In this document: positions 34,721 through 47,308 of the stretch, in pieces | Layout: the number at the start of each line of letters is the position of its first letter | How positions within the stretch are numbered: the stretch's first letter is position 1 | Origin: Silene conica | Lineage: Eukaryota > Streptophyta > Magnoliopsida > Caryophyllales > Caryophyllaceae | Length of the DNA stretch: 64,000 nucleotides | Direction of reading: 5' to 3' | NCBI GenBank assembly: GCA_029255685.2 | Contig: CM055319.2 | Location: 33,753,068-33,817,067, forward strand | Notes under the pieces: model-generated | What the model saw: only the letters and a program-made list of their open reading frames with translations | The model's database searches: none | Told to the model about the DNA's origin: nothing | Position numbers and translations under genes: made by a program

Positions 34721-36927
34721 TGTAATACCTCGTATTTTGATTACAATATTTCGTATTTATATAGTCACGTGTTGATAATATTTGAATGATGTCTACCTCG
34801 TATTTTAGTATGACATTTATTGTTTATTTTGACGTTTTGATCGTATTTAAACATTAGTATTCGATAAGTATTTTATCGAATAATAATGCTTTTTTTTAAG
34901 ACTCGGGTTTTGATATTATAAGTTGACTCGAGACCTAATAATATAAGTCTTATATTATGTTAGCGTATGATATTAATCGTTATCGTAAGTATGTCAATTA
35001 AGTTAATAATAACTTTACGTGTTATACGTGTATCGGGTTGGACTCTGGTTTGAATTATTTTATCGGAGGTTGTGTGAGTATAGGGGTCAAGTAATCACGC
35101 TACCCTTTACCCGACCCACTTACGTTTTCCCATAAACCCTAACACTAATGTAACTCACGCGTAAAACTCCCGCCCTAAACCTAGATGGTTTTATCATTTT
35201 TCCTCCTTCAAAACCCTAAACGAGTCTATCACCCTTTCATCAACCTGCGGCGGCTGCGTGAGAACGGAAGAGGGAGGGAGTCACGGTGGTGGTCAAAGGC
35301 GGTGTCAGGGACACGTTACGCTATCTCAGGCAAGGTCAAGGTGAGCCTCTCGTTTCGTTTCCGTTTCGATTGTTTTCTTTTCTACGCTGTCATGGTGGGG
35401 TTAGGGTTGTCGCCGTGAGGGTGGGTGTTGGGATATAGGTGTGTGTCGGAGTAGTAGTGGTTGTCAGAGGAAGGTGTCGGCGGTGGGTTTTATGGTGGTA
35501 TGTTCGGTAGTGCTAGGTTAGTAGTGGTGACGACAGGGAGTAGGGTGGTCGGGTTACGGTGGTTGGGTGTGGAACCAGACCGGTAGGGGCCGTGGTTCAC
35601 CTCGCCGGAGGTTGTCGGTAGGTGGCTGGGTGTCGGTGGTAGTGAGGGCGTTACACGGTGGTAGTCGGGGCTGTTTCACGTTTTGTCGAGTCGTGGGTTG
35701 CGTGGGTTGCTGGGTATGGTGGCTGCCGGAGGATGTGGAGTAGGTTATTGGTGGCCGAGTATGGGTGCTGGGTATTGTCGGGTCGTGGGTTGATGTACGG
35801 TGTTGCGGGTTTGCGTGGTACGTAAGTAGGGGATAGTAGGTTGCGTGTTACTACAATTATTATTATTATTATTATATTATTTACATTATAATATTATTGT
35901 TAGTATGTGGTACTAGTAGATGTGTTTTTAATTTTGTTAATATAATTTTTGTTAGTATTTAGTAAGCTATTAGTTGTTGTAATTAAAGGCGTTACGAGTC
36001 GGGAAGGTTTTCTTTTTTTAAGAAAGTTTCTATTTTGGGAAAGTTCCATTTTTGGAAACTTTCCACTTTTAGAAGGTTGCCTTTATAATAAGTGTAACTT
36101 GAGTTATGGGGATTCGGGAAGTTTATTAATTCGTTACATAATACTTGTTTAGGTAACGGTTTTCGCGTGGAACATTTCTAGCGAGATTGTGTTTGACTAC
36201 GCTTCTGCAATTCGAGGTAGGGGAATACTGTATATATGATGATGAGTGATCTGTTATTATTATTATGTTAACTATTTATATATCTCATTGGATGAATGGT
36301 ATTATATTGTGATTAATTGTCTTGTATATTTCTGTGATACAATACGATGTGAAAATATTGGGTCTTGTGATACGGTGCGGTGTTATTTGGTGTTGGATCG
36401 GTGCGGAGTATATATGGCGTTGGATCGGTGCGGAGTTGATATGGTGTTGGATCGGTGCGGAGTATATATGGCGTTGGATCGGTGCGGAGTTTATATGGTG
36501 TTGGATCGGTGCGGAGTTTATATGGTGTTGGATCGGTGCGGAGTATATTATATTGTTGGTACTTTATTTCTTTTTCCCTACTCAACCTCGTGGTTGACCA
36601 TGTGTATTCGTGATCACCTGTGATGAACCAAATTATTGGGGAGCAGATTGACAGGTGGCTGAGGCTAAGGGGAGCTATGGGAGAGAGAGCTTGGATCCGG
36701 ACCAGACCAAAGTCTAGATCACCTTAGTCAGTTTAGCATGAGTTGTACTTTCTTTTTTTTGGTTAAGACTTTTGGATACAGTTGTAAGAACATGTTATGC
36801 GTTAAATTTTAATTAAAGTACTGATTGTCTTTCCTTTGTATCTACTGCCTCGGGAAACCGAGATGGTAAAACTCTTATTTATTTGAGGAGTCCTAGTACA
36901 GGCCCTTGAATAAATGGGGGTGTTACA
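34721..36927 (+). repeat. 5' LTR of LARD-like element
   Basis: 2207 bp, TG...CA. Contains a GC-richer middle part (35250-35850) and a 27-bp minisatellite at 36391-36552. The three extra bases (AGT) near 34810 and one T fewer near 34890 account for the 2-bp difference from the 3' LTR. Confidence 0.93.
36391..36552. repeat. 27-bp minisatellite, six copies, in the 5' LTR
   Basis: Unit TGTTGGATCGGTGCGGAGT followed by an ATATGG-type end, six near-perfect 27-bp copies. Because 27 is divisible by three, ORFs run through it on both strands; these are artefacts. The identical array sits at 42987-43148. Confidence 0.92.
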
Positions 36928-36930
36928 AAG

Positions 36931-36942
36931 TGGTATCAGAGC
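36931..36942 (+). other. Primer-binding site (tRNA-Met) of LARD-like element
   Basis: TGGTATCAGAGC three bases after the 5' LTR end. Confidence 0.92.
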
Positions 36943-39900
36943 GAACGATCCTCAGGCCTAACCAAATGAATAACAATGAACGTAGGAAGAGTCTAATAAA
37001 ATGAACCCCGAGATGAAACTGATAGGAGCCCCAAAAAGGAACGGGATGAGTTAGGGGCCCCCTCATACCAAACCTGGGCCCTTTCTGTTCTGTCTCGGGA
37101 ACCCAATGAGAGTAATTGAAAAGTGGGGTAGATTATATAGTGACCTAGTTCTCTTGTACTAACGTTTTTGCAGGAGAAGGGATTAGGTAAGTTATGATGT
37201 GAAATATGGTTGGTAATATATACACTGCGAATCATGAGATTGATGTTGAATGTTAATTTAGATATACTATTTCTTGTATTGAGAACAAGAGCTTTTGAAT
37301 ATGAGCTTTACTTGTATATATATGGTGATATGCATGCGGCTATATGATCCCTGAACCGTTAGGTAGAGATATAGTATAAAGATATGGGTAATAAGTTTAT
37401 GAGCTATAGCTGCCTAAAAGGATAGATGTGGGAGAGATATGATCATGATTGACTGGAATGGTTAGTAGAGCCAACTATGCTATGACGTTATAGGATGTGG
37501 AACCAAGTTAAGTCTTATGTGTAAAGCTAGTAGACCGAACCGGATGTCGTGCCCGCTGATAATTGTCTGTTACTATTCTATGTATGTATACACTTCCTAT
37601 TTGCATGCCTTATACTTTGCAAGAGTTTACTGATGGGCTTACTAGGCAAATGTGATCGGAACTTGAAATTTATAATTGTTATTAGTTTTACTAATTGCTT
37701 TAGCGATCCATGTCTAGTGAAATGTGGAATGTGTTACCCCAAACCACGAATACTATATAGTTATGTGTTGCATGGATCATACTTAAAGTTTACATGGCAA
37801 TTTCTATTTACACACAATTCGTTTAATCATAGAGTCATGTTTCAATAAGTGGCACCTTGGCGATTTCTGGTATACATATTTACGTACTATTATGTTGTGA
37901 TTGTTACGATGGTAGGAACTAATGCATTGTTCGTACATGTATAACTATCGAATTATTTTGTTGATGCTACTTTTAATTTCGAAATCTCTACCGTTTTGTA
38001 GATGACAATTTCGGTTTGAAATAGTGAATACCTGTTAAGTTGGTACAATGTAATCTCAATACCTCAAATAACATGTCAACATGTTTTGGAAAAATGATGG
38101 TGATATTTAAATGTGATAATGTGAAGTGATATTAAGGAACAAAATGTTGATAAATTTTCAAAATGTTACCTTGCTTGTGAGAGCTGACATTAAAAATGTG
38201 TTCTCTATATGTGAATAAAAATTTTTATGTATGAAACCTTCTGGGTTGGTTTTACAATGCTTTTGGGTTCATGTTAATAGGAGTTATTTTTTTTTTGGGA
38301 GAAACAAATCTTTAGTTGACAGTGGTCAGATTGTACTGTACAGTCCCGTTTTGACCCATGTTTTTGTAAAGGAAGTCATTTAAAACGTGTTTTCTTTTTA
38401 TGTATAATTCCAACTCCACTGTTAGAATATTCGTTCACGTTTTCAAATGATAAGCCAAGTAAAATCTTATCGAGTCGTTATTTAATTGTGATTTTTGCAA
38501 GTTACCTAAATTTTGTTGAAATGCTGTAAAGTTGTTGATCAGACCGTTTGAGTTGTGAAAATTGTGATAAATAATTTCCTTGAGGTATACATTCGATTCT
38601 TTTTCCCTGTTTAGCTAATCCGTTATATTTTCTAAAAGATTATAATCGCTCGCCCGTTAGCCAAGTTGTTATTTGTTTACGATATTTTTTTGTAAGTTGT
38701 TGCATAACGTTTAATTGGTGAAATTGTGAGATATGTAAGCTTGTATAAAAGTTTAATCAGAGGTGAATTATGTGAGGTGACCACATGATATCTTGATATG
38801 GCTTTAGTAACATGAATAGTAAGCATAGGGTCTGAGTATGAACCCCACTATATGATAGTGTAACCTTGTTTATTTCGTCAAGTTTAATATAGAAACATTT
38901 CCATTATATGTCTAATTTTAATTATGTGCTACTCGTATGTGATGTCAAAGGCATGTTTATCTAAGAAGAGTCTTGCCAAGTGGCAAAGTGAAGTGTAACT
39001 GTAAGCTTATCAGCATGATATAGTAATCTAATGGCTATATGTAATTGTGATTATTCGAACAATATGAATCTTGTTGATGTTCTTTCATATATTGATGGTT
39101 TATCTCTGCCTAGTTCCCTGTGATTATAATCTTTATAACTTTTCTAGTATATTGTTGTACCATACAGTGAATTGCATATTGTAATATTAGGACCTGATCA
39201 CGATGTGTTGAATTATCAATTGTTGACATATGATTTATGGAAGTACTAGTCTGGTGAATTCGTTTACTTTTATCGTTAATTTTGTTTTCATAATTCATGA
39301 ACTACAAGGACAATGTTTTAGTAAAGGAGAGTCAGAATGTCTCCGTGTAGTCTTGATTCGATCTATAACTTGTGAAATTGTCTTTGATTCGTGTTTATAA
39401 ATTGTCACAAGCTACCCTTTCAATGTTTCAAACATTTCAAAATATTTCAAAGTGATAAATCAGGATAAAGCTCGATGTTTGATAATTGTGGTGATTGCTT
39501 GCAATATGACTATTCTGTAGCTAGGTGTCGATGAAATCCTGTTTGAATGTTAATTGTTGCACATTGTATAACACCCTTCTTTTGCAAGTCGTATATAGTA
39601 ATAGTTTCATGATAAATGATGTAATGTGAGTGGACGGGAGATGTACCTAAGTGATTTTGTTAACTTATTGATAACTGAGAATGTTAAACGGTCATGTAAG
39701 TCTATGATTTGCGTATACCTTGTGAAATATGTCAATGTTCCATGTTTCATTGCGTTAATTAATTTTGCTCTATGTTTTTTCTAAAATATGATTCTACTTC
39801 TATAGTGTGACTAAGAGCATGAAACATTCCAATTTGTCGAGTATAAACTATGAGCTTCTTGATTGTTTACATTGTTGTAAATATATATTAAATTTGTGGT

Positions 39901-40990
39901 AAAATTTCTAAGGTATGTGAATGTTAGCTACCCTGATTCTTCTTTACTGCGTAACACGGTTTCTACCGATCCTAGTACTCTTGTTATCGCTCGAGGTAAT
40001 ATATGTTTGCATGACAATTGCTATAGATTTCTTATGTGTACTTCTTTGAGTTGAAATTTGTAATTGTTCCTTTATTTTGATAGTTAATTTCTCCTATTGA
40101 TAAAATAATCCTTTTGTTTGTAAGACGGGTTGAGTTGTGAAATGAGTAAACTTGTGGTAATTGATTAGTTGTTTATGTATAATGGTTTTGTATTAGGTGG
40201 GTTGGTATAGCGTCCAGATTCTTATTTTATGAACTGTGGAACTGTAAGTATACATACAAGTATGTCAATGAACTTGGAAGGTAAGTGCTATTGAGATTGA
40301 GTGGATGAGATTGAGTTACTCGTGAGCTTGGAACAAAGGCCATGGTTGGTTTTGTTTTGAGTTTGAGTTTGCAGCTCAGTATTTTTTTCGAGTTGTTGTA
40401 TTCTTGACCTTGGCTCGTGGGTGAGTAGCTTAGAGTTGTACGCTCTAAGTGTTGAGCAGTTCCTTTAATGGAATATGTGATAACATTGATATTGAATTGG
40501 GAGGAAAATTGGTTACTGGCATTGAGTTATGAGTTGTTAGGCCGTTGTGCCATACTGTGTTTACGGTCCCGTGTGACCTGGGTTATTGAGTTATATTCGG
40601 AGTTGAAATCGAAAGCGAAATGGAAGTATTGAATTGCGACTTATTTCCGCCAGCTCACTCACCCCCTTGTCTATGGTCTTAGTTGCGACGATGAGTGCGA
40701 TACTTGTTTGCTTGGAGTAGGATTTTATGAGATAGAGTAATGAGTAAGACGGGGTGATGAGCTGGAAATTTTATAGTGAGGTTACGGGGACGTAACCATG
40801 TTTTAAGGAGGGTAGGATTGTAAAATCTTAATGATTCATGATATTGCAAATTTATATGCCGTGATTGTCAGACGAAGATTGACTATACTTGGAAATCCTG
40901 GTTTCTTCTGTGATGCACTATATGGCTAATTGGTATGTCTTGTGTTTCTGTTATGTGCTTAGTAACCAGGTTGTCGGTCATGGGATAGTG

Positions 40991-41045
40991 AACTTCGGGA
41001 CGAAGTTCATTTTTAGAAGGAAAGATTATAATACCCTGTATTCTC
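40991..41045 (+). repeat. Second copy of the polypurine-LTR junction
   Basis: AACTTCGGGACGAAGTTCAT, a purine-rich AGAAGGAAAGA, then TATAATACCCTGTATT parallels the true junction at 41282-41335, where the same AACTTCGGGACGAAGTTCAT is followed by AAGGAGGGAAGA and the LTR start. This is probably a relic of an older LTR start. Confidence 0.6.
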
Positions 41046-41305
41046 ATAGTCCATAATAATGAGTTGTTTATTTATGTTTTATCAAGATGACATATAATTA
41101 TATAGTATTTGTTAAGCATTTGCAAGTTATTATTATTGTTATAAGTACTTGTTAAATTATAAGTTGTGACTTATGAACAGGCATTAGTGTTATTATGTTT
41201 CGAGTCTATATTGGGTACGTGGTATGTGTTGGCGTATGATTTATGCCTGAGTTTTGAGTACGGTGATACATGTGTGTGGTTGAACTTCGGGACGAAGTTC
41301 ATTTT

Positions 41306-41317
41306 AAGGAGGGAAGA
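41306..41317 (+). other. Polypurine tract of LARD-like element
   Basis: AAGGAGGGAAGA one base before the 3' LTR. Confidence 0.88.
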
Positions 41318-41318
41318 C

Positions 41319-43523
41319 TGTAATACCTCGAATTTTGATTACAATATTTCGTATTTATATAGTCACATGTTGATAATATTTGAATGATGTCTACCTCGTA
41401 TTTTATGACATTTATTGTTTATTTTGACGTTTTGATCGTATTTAAACATTAGTATTCGATAAGTATTTTATCGAATAATAATGCTTTTTTTTTAAGACTC
41501 GGGTTTTGATATTATAAGTTGACTCGAGACCTAATAATATAAGTCTTATATTATGTTAGCGTATGATATTAATCGTTATCGTAAGTATGTCAATTAAGTT
41601 AATAATAACTTTACGTGTTATACGTGCATCGGGTTGGACTCTGGTTTGAATTATTTTATCGGAGGTTGTGTGAGTATAGGGGTCAAGTAATCACGCTACC
41701 CTTTACCCGACCCACTTACTTTTTCCCATAAACCCTAACACTAATGTAACTCACGCGTAAAACTCCCGCCCTAAACCTAGATGGTTTTATCATTTTTCCT
41801 CCTTCAAAACCCTAAACGAGTCTATCACCCTTTCATCAACCTGCGGCGGCTGCGTGAGAACGGAAGAGGGAGGGAGTCACGGTGGTGGTCAAAGGCGGTG
41901 TCAGGGACACGTTACGCTATCTCAGGCAAGGTCAAGGTGAGCCTCTCGTTTCGTTTCCGTTTCGATTGTTTTCTTTTCTACGCTGTCATGGTGGGGTTAG
42001 GGTTGTCGCCGTGAGGGTGGGTGTTGGGATATAGGTGTGTGTCGGAGTAGTAGTGGTTGTCAGAGGAAGGTGTCGGCGGTGGGTTTTATGGTGGTATGTT
42101 CGGTAGTGCTAGGTTAGTAGTGGTGACGACAGGGAGTAGGGTGGTCGGGTTACGGTGGTTGGGTGTGGAACCAGACCGGTAGGGGCCGTGGTTCACCTCG
42201 CCGGAGGTTGTCGGTAGGTGGCTGGGTGTCGGTGGTAGTGAGGGCGTTACACGGTGGTAGTCGGGGCTGTTTCACGTTTTGTCGAGTCGTGGGTTGCGTG
42301 GGTTGCTGGGTATGGTGGCTGCCGGAGGATGTGGAGTAGGTTATTGGTGGCCGAGTATGGGTGCTGGGTATTGTCGGGTCGTGGGTTGATGTACGGTGTT
42401 GCGGGTTTGCGTGGTACGTAAGTAGGGGATAGTAGGTTGCGTGTTACTACAATTATTATTATTATTATTATATTATTTACATTATAATATTATTGTTAGT
42501 ATGTGGTACTAGTAGATGTGTTTTTAATTTTGTTAATATAATTTTTGTTAGTATTTAGTAAGCTATTAGTTGTTGTAATTAAAGGCGTTACGAGTCGGGA
42601 AGGTTTTCTTTTTTTAAGAAAGTTTCTATTTTGGGAAAGTTCCATTTTTGGAAACTTTCCACTTTTAGAAGGTTGCCTTTATAATAAGTGTAACTTGAGT
42701 TATGGGGATTCGGGAAGTTTATTAATTCGTTACATAATACTTGTTTAGGTAACGGTTTTCGCGTGGAACATTTCTAGCGAGATTGTGTTTGACTACGCTT
42801 CTGCAATTCGAGGTAGGGGAATACTGTATATATGATGATGAGTGATCTGTTATTATTATTATGTTAACTATTTATATATCTCATTGGATGAATGGTATTA
42901 TATTGTGATTAATTGTCTTGTATATTTCTGTGATACAATACGATGTGAAAATATTGGGTCTTGTGATACGGTGCGGTGTTATTTGGTGTTGGATCGGTGC
43001 GGAGTATATATGGCGTTGGATCGGTGCGGAGTTGATATGGTGTTGGATCGGTGCGGAGTATATATGGCGTTGGATCGGTGCGGAGTTTATATGGTGTTGG
43101 ATCGGTGCGGAGTTTATATGGTGTTGGATCGGTGCGGAGTATATTATATTGTTGGTACTTTATTTCTTTTTCCCTACTCAACCTCGTGGTTGACCATGTG
43201 TATTCGTGATCACCTGTGATGAACCAAATTATTGGGAAGCAGATTGACAGGTGGCTGAGGCTAAGGGGAGCTATGGGAGAGAGAGCTTGGATCCGGACCA
43301 GACCAAAGTCTAGATCACCTTAGTCAGTTTAGCATGAGTTGTACTTTCTTTTTTTTGGTTAAGACTTTTGGATACAGTTGTAAGAACATGTTATGCGTTA
43401 AATTTTAATTAAAGTACTGATTGTCTTTCCTTTGTATCTACTGCCTCGGGAAACCGAGATGGTAACACTCTTATTTATTTGAGGAGTCCTAGTACATGCC
43501 CTTGAATAAATGGGGGTGTTACA
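41319..43523 (+). repeat. 3' LTR of LARD-like element
   Basis: 2205 bp, nearly identical to 34721-36927, followed by ATGTG at 43524-43528. Contains the same six-copy 27-bp minisatellite at 42987-43148. Confidence 0.93.
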
Positions 43524-43528
43524 ATGTG

Positions 43529-43765
43529 AGCTATTACGATAATATGAGATAAAGTAAAAAAAAATGCGAGAATATAAGAAGAATACGAGCTAATTAATAA
43601 GATACGAATACGAGTTATTAATATAAGAATACGAGCCAATGTAAAAAGTATACGAGCTAATAAGATAAGAATACGAGCTATTAAGATAAGAATATGAGAT
43701 AAAGTAAAAAGTATACGATCTAATATAAAACAAATACGAATTAATGTTAAAAGAATACGAGTTTC
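43529..43765. repeat. TACGAGC repeat tract, Helitron 1 right part
   Basis: Continuation of the 33780-34720 tract on the far side of the inserted LTR element. Confidence 0.75.
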
Positions 43766-44111
43766 AACTATATATCTCCATATATTAGAAAGATTGGATA
43801 AAAAAATTCTTTAAGATGATGCTCAAATGAAAAGTATTCAAATTATTATAAAAATATATGTGCTTAAAAAAATATTTTGGCAGTGATGCGTAATATTTAA
43901 GTGTATTTTCAAGACCATTGAATCTGACATGATTCCATTTTCATTGGATTTTCATGTACTTTCGACGTTCCATGATGATACATCTGATATTTCATTAGTC
44001 ATAAAAACAATCATACTTGAAATATTTTCTATGTATATATATCTATTATACTAAGTATTTTTAAAAGATTAACTGTTACAATAATTACTTTGAAATCATG
44101 TTAAGATATTA

Positions 44112-44140
44112 CCCGGGCAACGCCCGGGCATGAAATCTAG
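44112..44140 (+). other. Helitron 1 3' terminus (hairpin plus CTAG)
   Basis: Perfect 7-bp stem CCCGGGC/GCCCGGG with AAC loop, then 12 bases to the terminal CTAG at 44137-44140. It is immediately followed by a new 5' Helitron end. Confidence 0.78.
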
Positions 44141-44159
44141 TATATACTTAAAAGAGGAA

Positions 44160-45975
44160 CTTTTCGAGCGATTTTATTGGCTATTGTTTTAGAGCAATTT
44201 GATTGGCTATTACTTTTGTTAAATAAATTAAGTATATAAATAAAATCAATCAATATATATACTTAAAAGATGAATTTTTTGAGAGGAACTTTTCGAGCGA
44301 TATGATTGGTTTAAAATTTTGCAATCTATTTAAAAGAAATAAATTGATAAAAAAAATTAGAAAATATAAAATATATAATTGTTATATTTATATAGAGTCC
44401 TACGTACAGCGTACTACCTATTATGGTTCTATACTTTTTTTTTTTATCTTTTTCTTTTTTTCCTAACCTAAACCAAACACTATTATCAAGATGAGTATAT
44501 ATACATTACCGGTTCTCTCATCTCATCCATGACAAACAATTTGAGAAACGCATGTACTAACCCTGTGTAGCCTTAGATGTCTATATTTTTATCTTTATTT
44601 TCATGGTTGTATTCTAATGTGACCGTATGTTTTGCAATTTTCAGGTCATGCTTAATTAATTTTGCAGCTTGGTATAACTGTCATGGTAATTTGTTTAACT
44701 TTTTGATGATGTACTAGACGTTTTGGTAATATAAACGGTTTACAATTGTCTTTTTACTAGATTATTTACAATTTGTGCTTTTTAATCTTAGGTTTCTACT
44801 AATTTACCAGCAGAAGCAGAACTACAACAACAACACATACAACTAAAATCATTACGTCCCAATGTGATAGTGTTTTACAATACCCTTATTAGCCAATTAT
44901 GATAATTAGTGGAGATGGGTAACTAAGTAAAATAAAAACCGATTTTATAATAATTTTGTCTGCAACCGATGTATACAAAGTATATTATTGATAAAAGAAA
45001 GACGAGTAAGACCCTGTTCTTTCTGGCTTAATTTCAACTTCTTCCAATTTTAATTGGCTATAATTCGTTGGGTTTTATATACGTTCAATCAATTATGGTC
45101 ACTTAATCTCTTCACAAAATTAACTTTTAATTCAACTAAATTCACTTTACATTAGTTTCATTCAATTTAGTTCAATTAAGCTCTACTCCAATTAATTCAA
45201 TTAATCTAATTAATTAAGTATTACTTTTGTTAAATAAATTAAGTATATAAATTAAAATATAATTAAATAGTAATAAGATATTAGTTGGATAATTATTGTT
45301 TTTAGAGCGATTACATTGGTCATTGCTTTGGTTAAATAAATTAAGTATGTAAATAAAATCAATATATATACACTTAAAAGAGGAACTTTTTGAGCGATTT
45401 TATTGGCTATTGTTTTAGAGCAATTTCATTGGCTATTACTTTTGTTAAATAAATTAAGTATATATATATTAAAAGATAATTAAATAGTAATAAGATATTA
45501 GTTGGATAATTATTGTTTTTAGAACGATTACATTGGTCATTGCTTTGGTTAAATAAATTAAGTATATAAATAAGAAGATAATTAAATAGTAATCGGTTGG
45601 ATAATTATTTAATTAGTTAATAAAATAATTGATTTCATTGGCTATTGTTTAGAGCAATTTCATTGGCTATTAATTTGGTCAAATAAATGAAGTATATAAA
45701 TAAAAGGATAATTAAATAGTAATAAAATATCAGTTGAATAATTATTGTTTTTAGAGCGATTACATTGGGCTATTACTTTGGTTAAATAAATCAAGTATAT
45801 AAATAAAAAGATAAAAAGATAATTAAATAGTAATAAAATATTAGTTGGATAATTATTGTTTTTAGAGTGATTACATTGGCTATTACTTTGGTTAAAAAAA
45901 TTTAGATATAAATAAAAAGATAATTAAATAATAATAAAATATCAGTGGATAATTATTGAATTAGTTAATAAAATA
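44160..45975. repeat. AT-rich imperfect repeats within Helitron 2
   Basis: The same unit type as at 31620-33060 (ATTGGCTATT, TAAATAAATTAAGTATATAA, GATAATTAAATAGTAATAA), repeated from about 45220 to 45975 and once at 44165-44240. An unrelated stretch of about 850 bp (44370-45220) lies between. Confidence 0.65.
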
Positions 45976-46089
45976 ATTGGTAACTAAGAATTTTGGCTAC
46001 CGTAAAGTTATGGTAAAATTTGTTGTTCCCCTTCTTTTATTTAGTTAAAAGCATAAATAGATGTATTGATAAATATATTAAACACTTAA

Positions 46090-47010
46090 GTTTACAAGGT
46101 ATAATTAAAAAAATACAAGCTACAGAATACGAATACATAAGAATATGAGCTAATGTAAAAAGAATAAGAGTTTAAAGGAATCACGAACTAAAAATACGAG
46201 CACGGAACAATGCGAGTTATTAACCTAAGAATATGAGCTAATATAAAAAAAATACGAGCTATTAAGCTAAGAATAAGAGCTAATGTAAAAATGATACTTG
46301 CTATTAACATAAGACGAACTTTAAAATACGAGTAGCTATTAAGCTAAGAATAAGAGCTAATGTAAAAATAATACTTGCTATTAAGATAAGACGAGCTTTA
46401 AAATACGAGTACAAATGAATACAAGCTAATGAAAAAACAATACGAGCTATCAAGATAAGACGAGTTTTAAAATATGAGCACAAATGAGTACGAATACGAG
46501 ATTAAATGGATCACGAACTTAAATATACTAGCACATAAGAGTACAACCTATTAAGATGAGAATATGAGCTAATGTAAACAGAATACGAAAACATGAGCTA
46601 ATTGAAACACTTCTCGAACTAAAAAAATAGAATCAGATTTGAAAGACGTCAAATTTCATGATATAATAAGCACTTAAGATTACGAGGTATATATAATTAA
46701 AAGAATACGAGCTACAAATTACGAATATATAAGAAATACGAGCTAATGTAAAAGGAATAAGAAATTAAGAGAATCGGGAACTAAAAAATACGAGCACATA
46801 CACAAGAACGCGAGCTATTAACATAAGAACACGAGCTAATAAAGCTATTAAGCTAAGAATAAGAGCTAATGTAAAAAAAATACGAGTTATTAAGATAAGA
46901 ATACAGGCATATAAGAGGATCACGAACTTACAAATATGAGCATGTAAGAATACAGGCTAATATAAAAAGAATACGAGCTAATGTAAGAAGAATACGGGCT
47001 AATAAAAAAG
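46090..47010. repeat. TACGAGC repeat tract, Helitron 2
   Basis: Homologous to 33780-34720, with units of the AATACGAGCTAATGTAAAA type. Confidence 0.78.
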
Positions 47011-47308
47011 AATAGCCTGATACATCTGATGTTTTATTAGCCATCAAAAACAATCATACCTGAATTATTCTCTATATATGCCTATTATTTTAAGTATTTT
47101 TAGAAGATTAACTGTTACGAACTTTGAAACCATGTCAAGATATTACCCGGACAACGTCCAGGCATGAAATCTAGTTATGTTGTTAGACGGAAAATAAATG
47201 AAATAAGAAAATGGGTGTGAGCGTGTATGAGGAGTAAATACAGACTAGTGTCGGTCTTACTAAAATGGTTATGACAATTACGGTATTAGGAAATAATGAT
47301 AATAATAA

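Larger units (their letters stand above)
36928..41318 (+). other. Internal region of LARD-like element, no recognised genes
   Basis: 4.4 kb of AT-rich DNA. Short ORFs (37549-37848, 41166-41387 and others) have no domain. It starts with the primer-binding site TGGTATCAGAGC at 36931-36942. Near its end there is a second copy of the polypurine-LTR junction (see 40991-41045). Confidence 0.8.
34721..43523 (+). mobile_element. LARD-like non-autonomous gypsy (chromovirus-type) LTR element
   Basis: LTRs of 2207 and 2205 bp (TGTAATACC...GTTACA), tRNA-Met primer-binding site at 36931-36942, polypurine tract at 41306-41317, and duplication ATGTG. The end motif ACTTCGGGACGAAGTTCATT before the polypurine tract and the TGTTACAAAGTGGTATCAGAGC-type junction resemble Tekay/Del chromoviruses. 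The 4.4-kb internal region has no gag or pol similarity, so it is a large retrotransposon derivative. By eye I count about six substitutions and two small indels between LTRs, so insertion is recent. Confidence 0.9.
31601..44140 (+). mobile_element. Non-autonomous Helitron 1 (interrupted by a MITE and an LTR element)
   Basis: The 5' end TCAGTATATATACTTAAAAG follows an A. The 3' end has hairpin CCCGGGC-AAC-GCCCGGG at 44112-44128, then ATGAAATCTAG followed by T. This is the plant Helitron signature (5' TC, hairpin, 3' CTAG, insertion between A and T). Subtracting the insertions at 33187-33738 and 34721-43523 leaves about 3.2 kb. No Rep/helicase ORF, so it is non-autonomous. It shares AT-rich repeats and TACGAGC repeats with Helitron 2. 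Confidence 0.68.
44141..47174 (+). mobile_element. Non-autonomous Helitron 2, head-to-tail with Helitron 1
   Basis: It starts at the CTAG/TATATACTTAAAAGAGG junction (its formal TC may overlap the preceding TCTAG at 44136). It ends with hairpin CCCGGAC-AAC-GTCCAGG (47146-47162, one mismatch), ATGAAATCTAG and T at 47175. The last 150 bp are homologous to the end of Helitron 1. It contains the same AT-rich and TACGAGC repeats, at least two further 5'-end-like sequences (about 44255 and 45365), and no transposase. Confidence 0.68.

Noticed and set aside
35185..35418. 77-residue ORF in the GC-richer part of the LARD LTR (repeated at 41781)
   Set aside because: Present in both LTRs only because they are duplicates; no domain, probably untranslated leader.
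36313..36585. ORFs made of LRTDPTPYK-like repeats
   Set aside because: They come from a 27-bp minisatellite inside an LTR and are open on both strands because 27 is a multiple of three.
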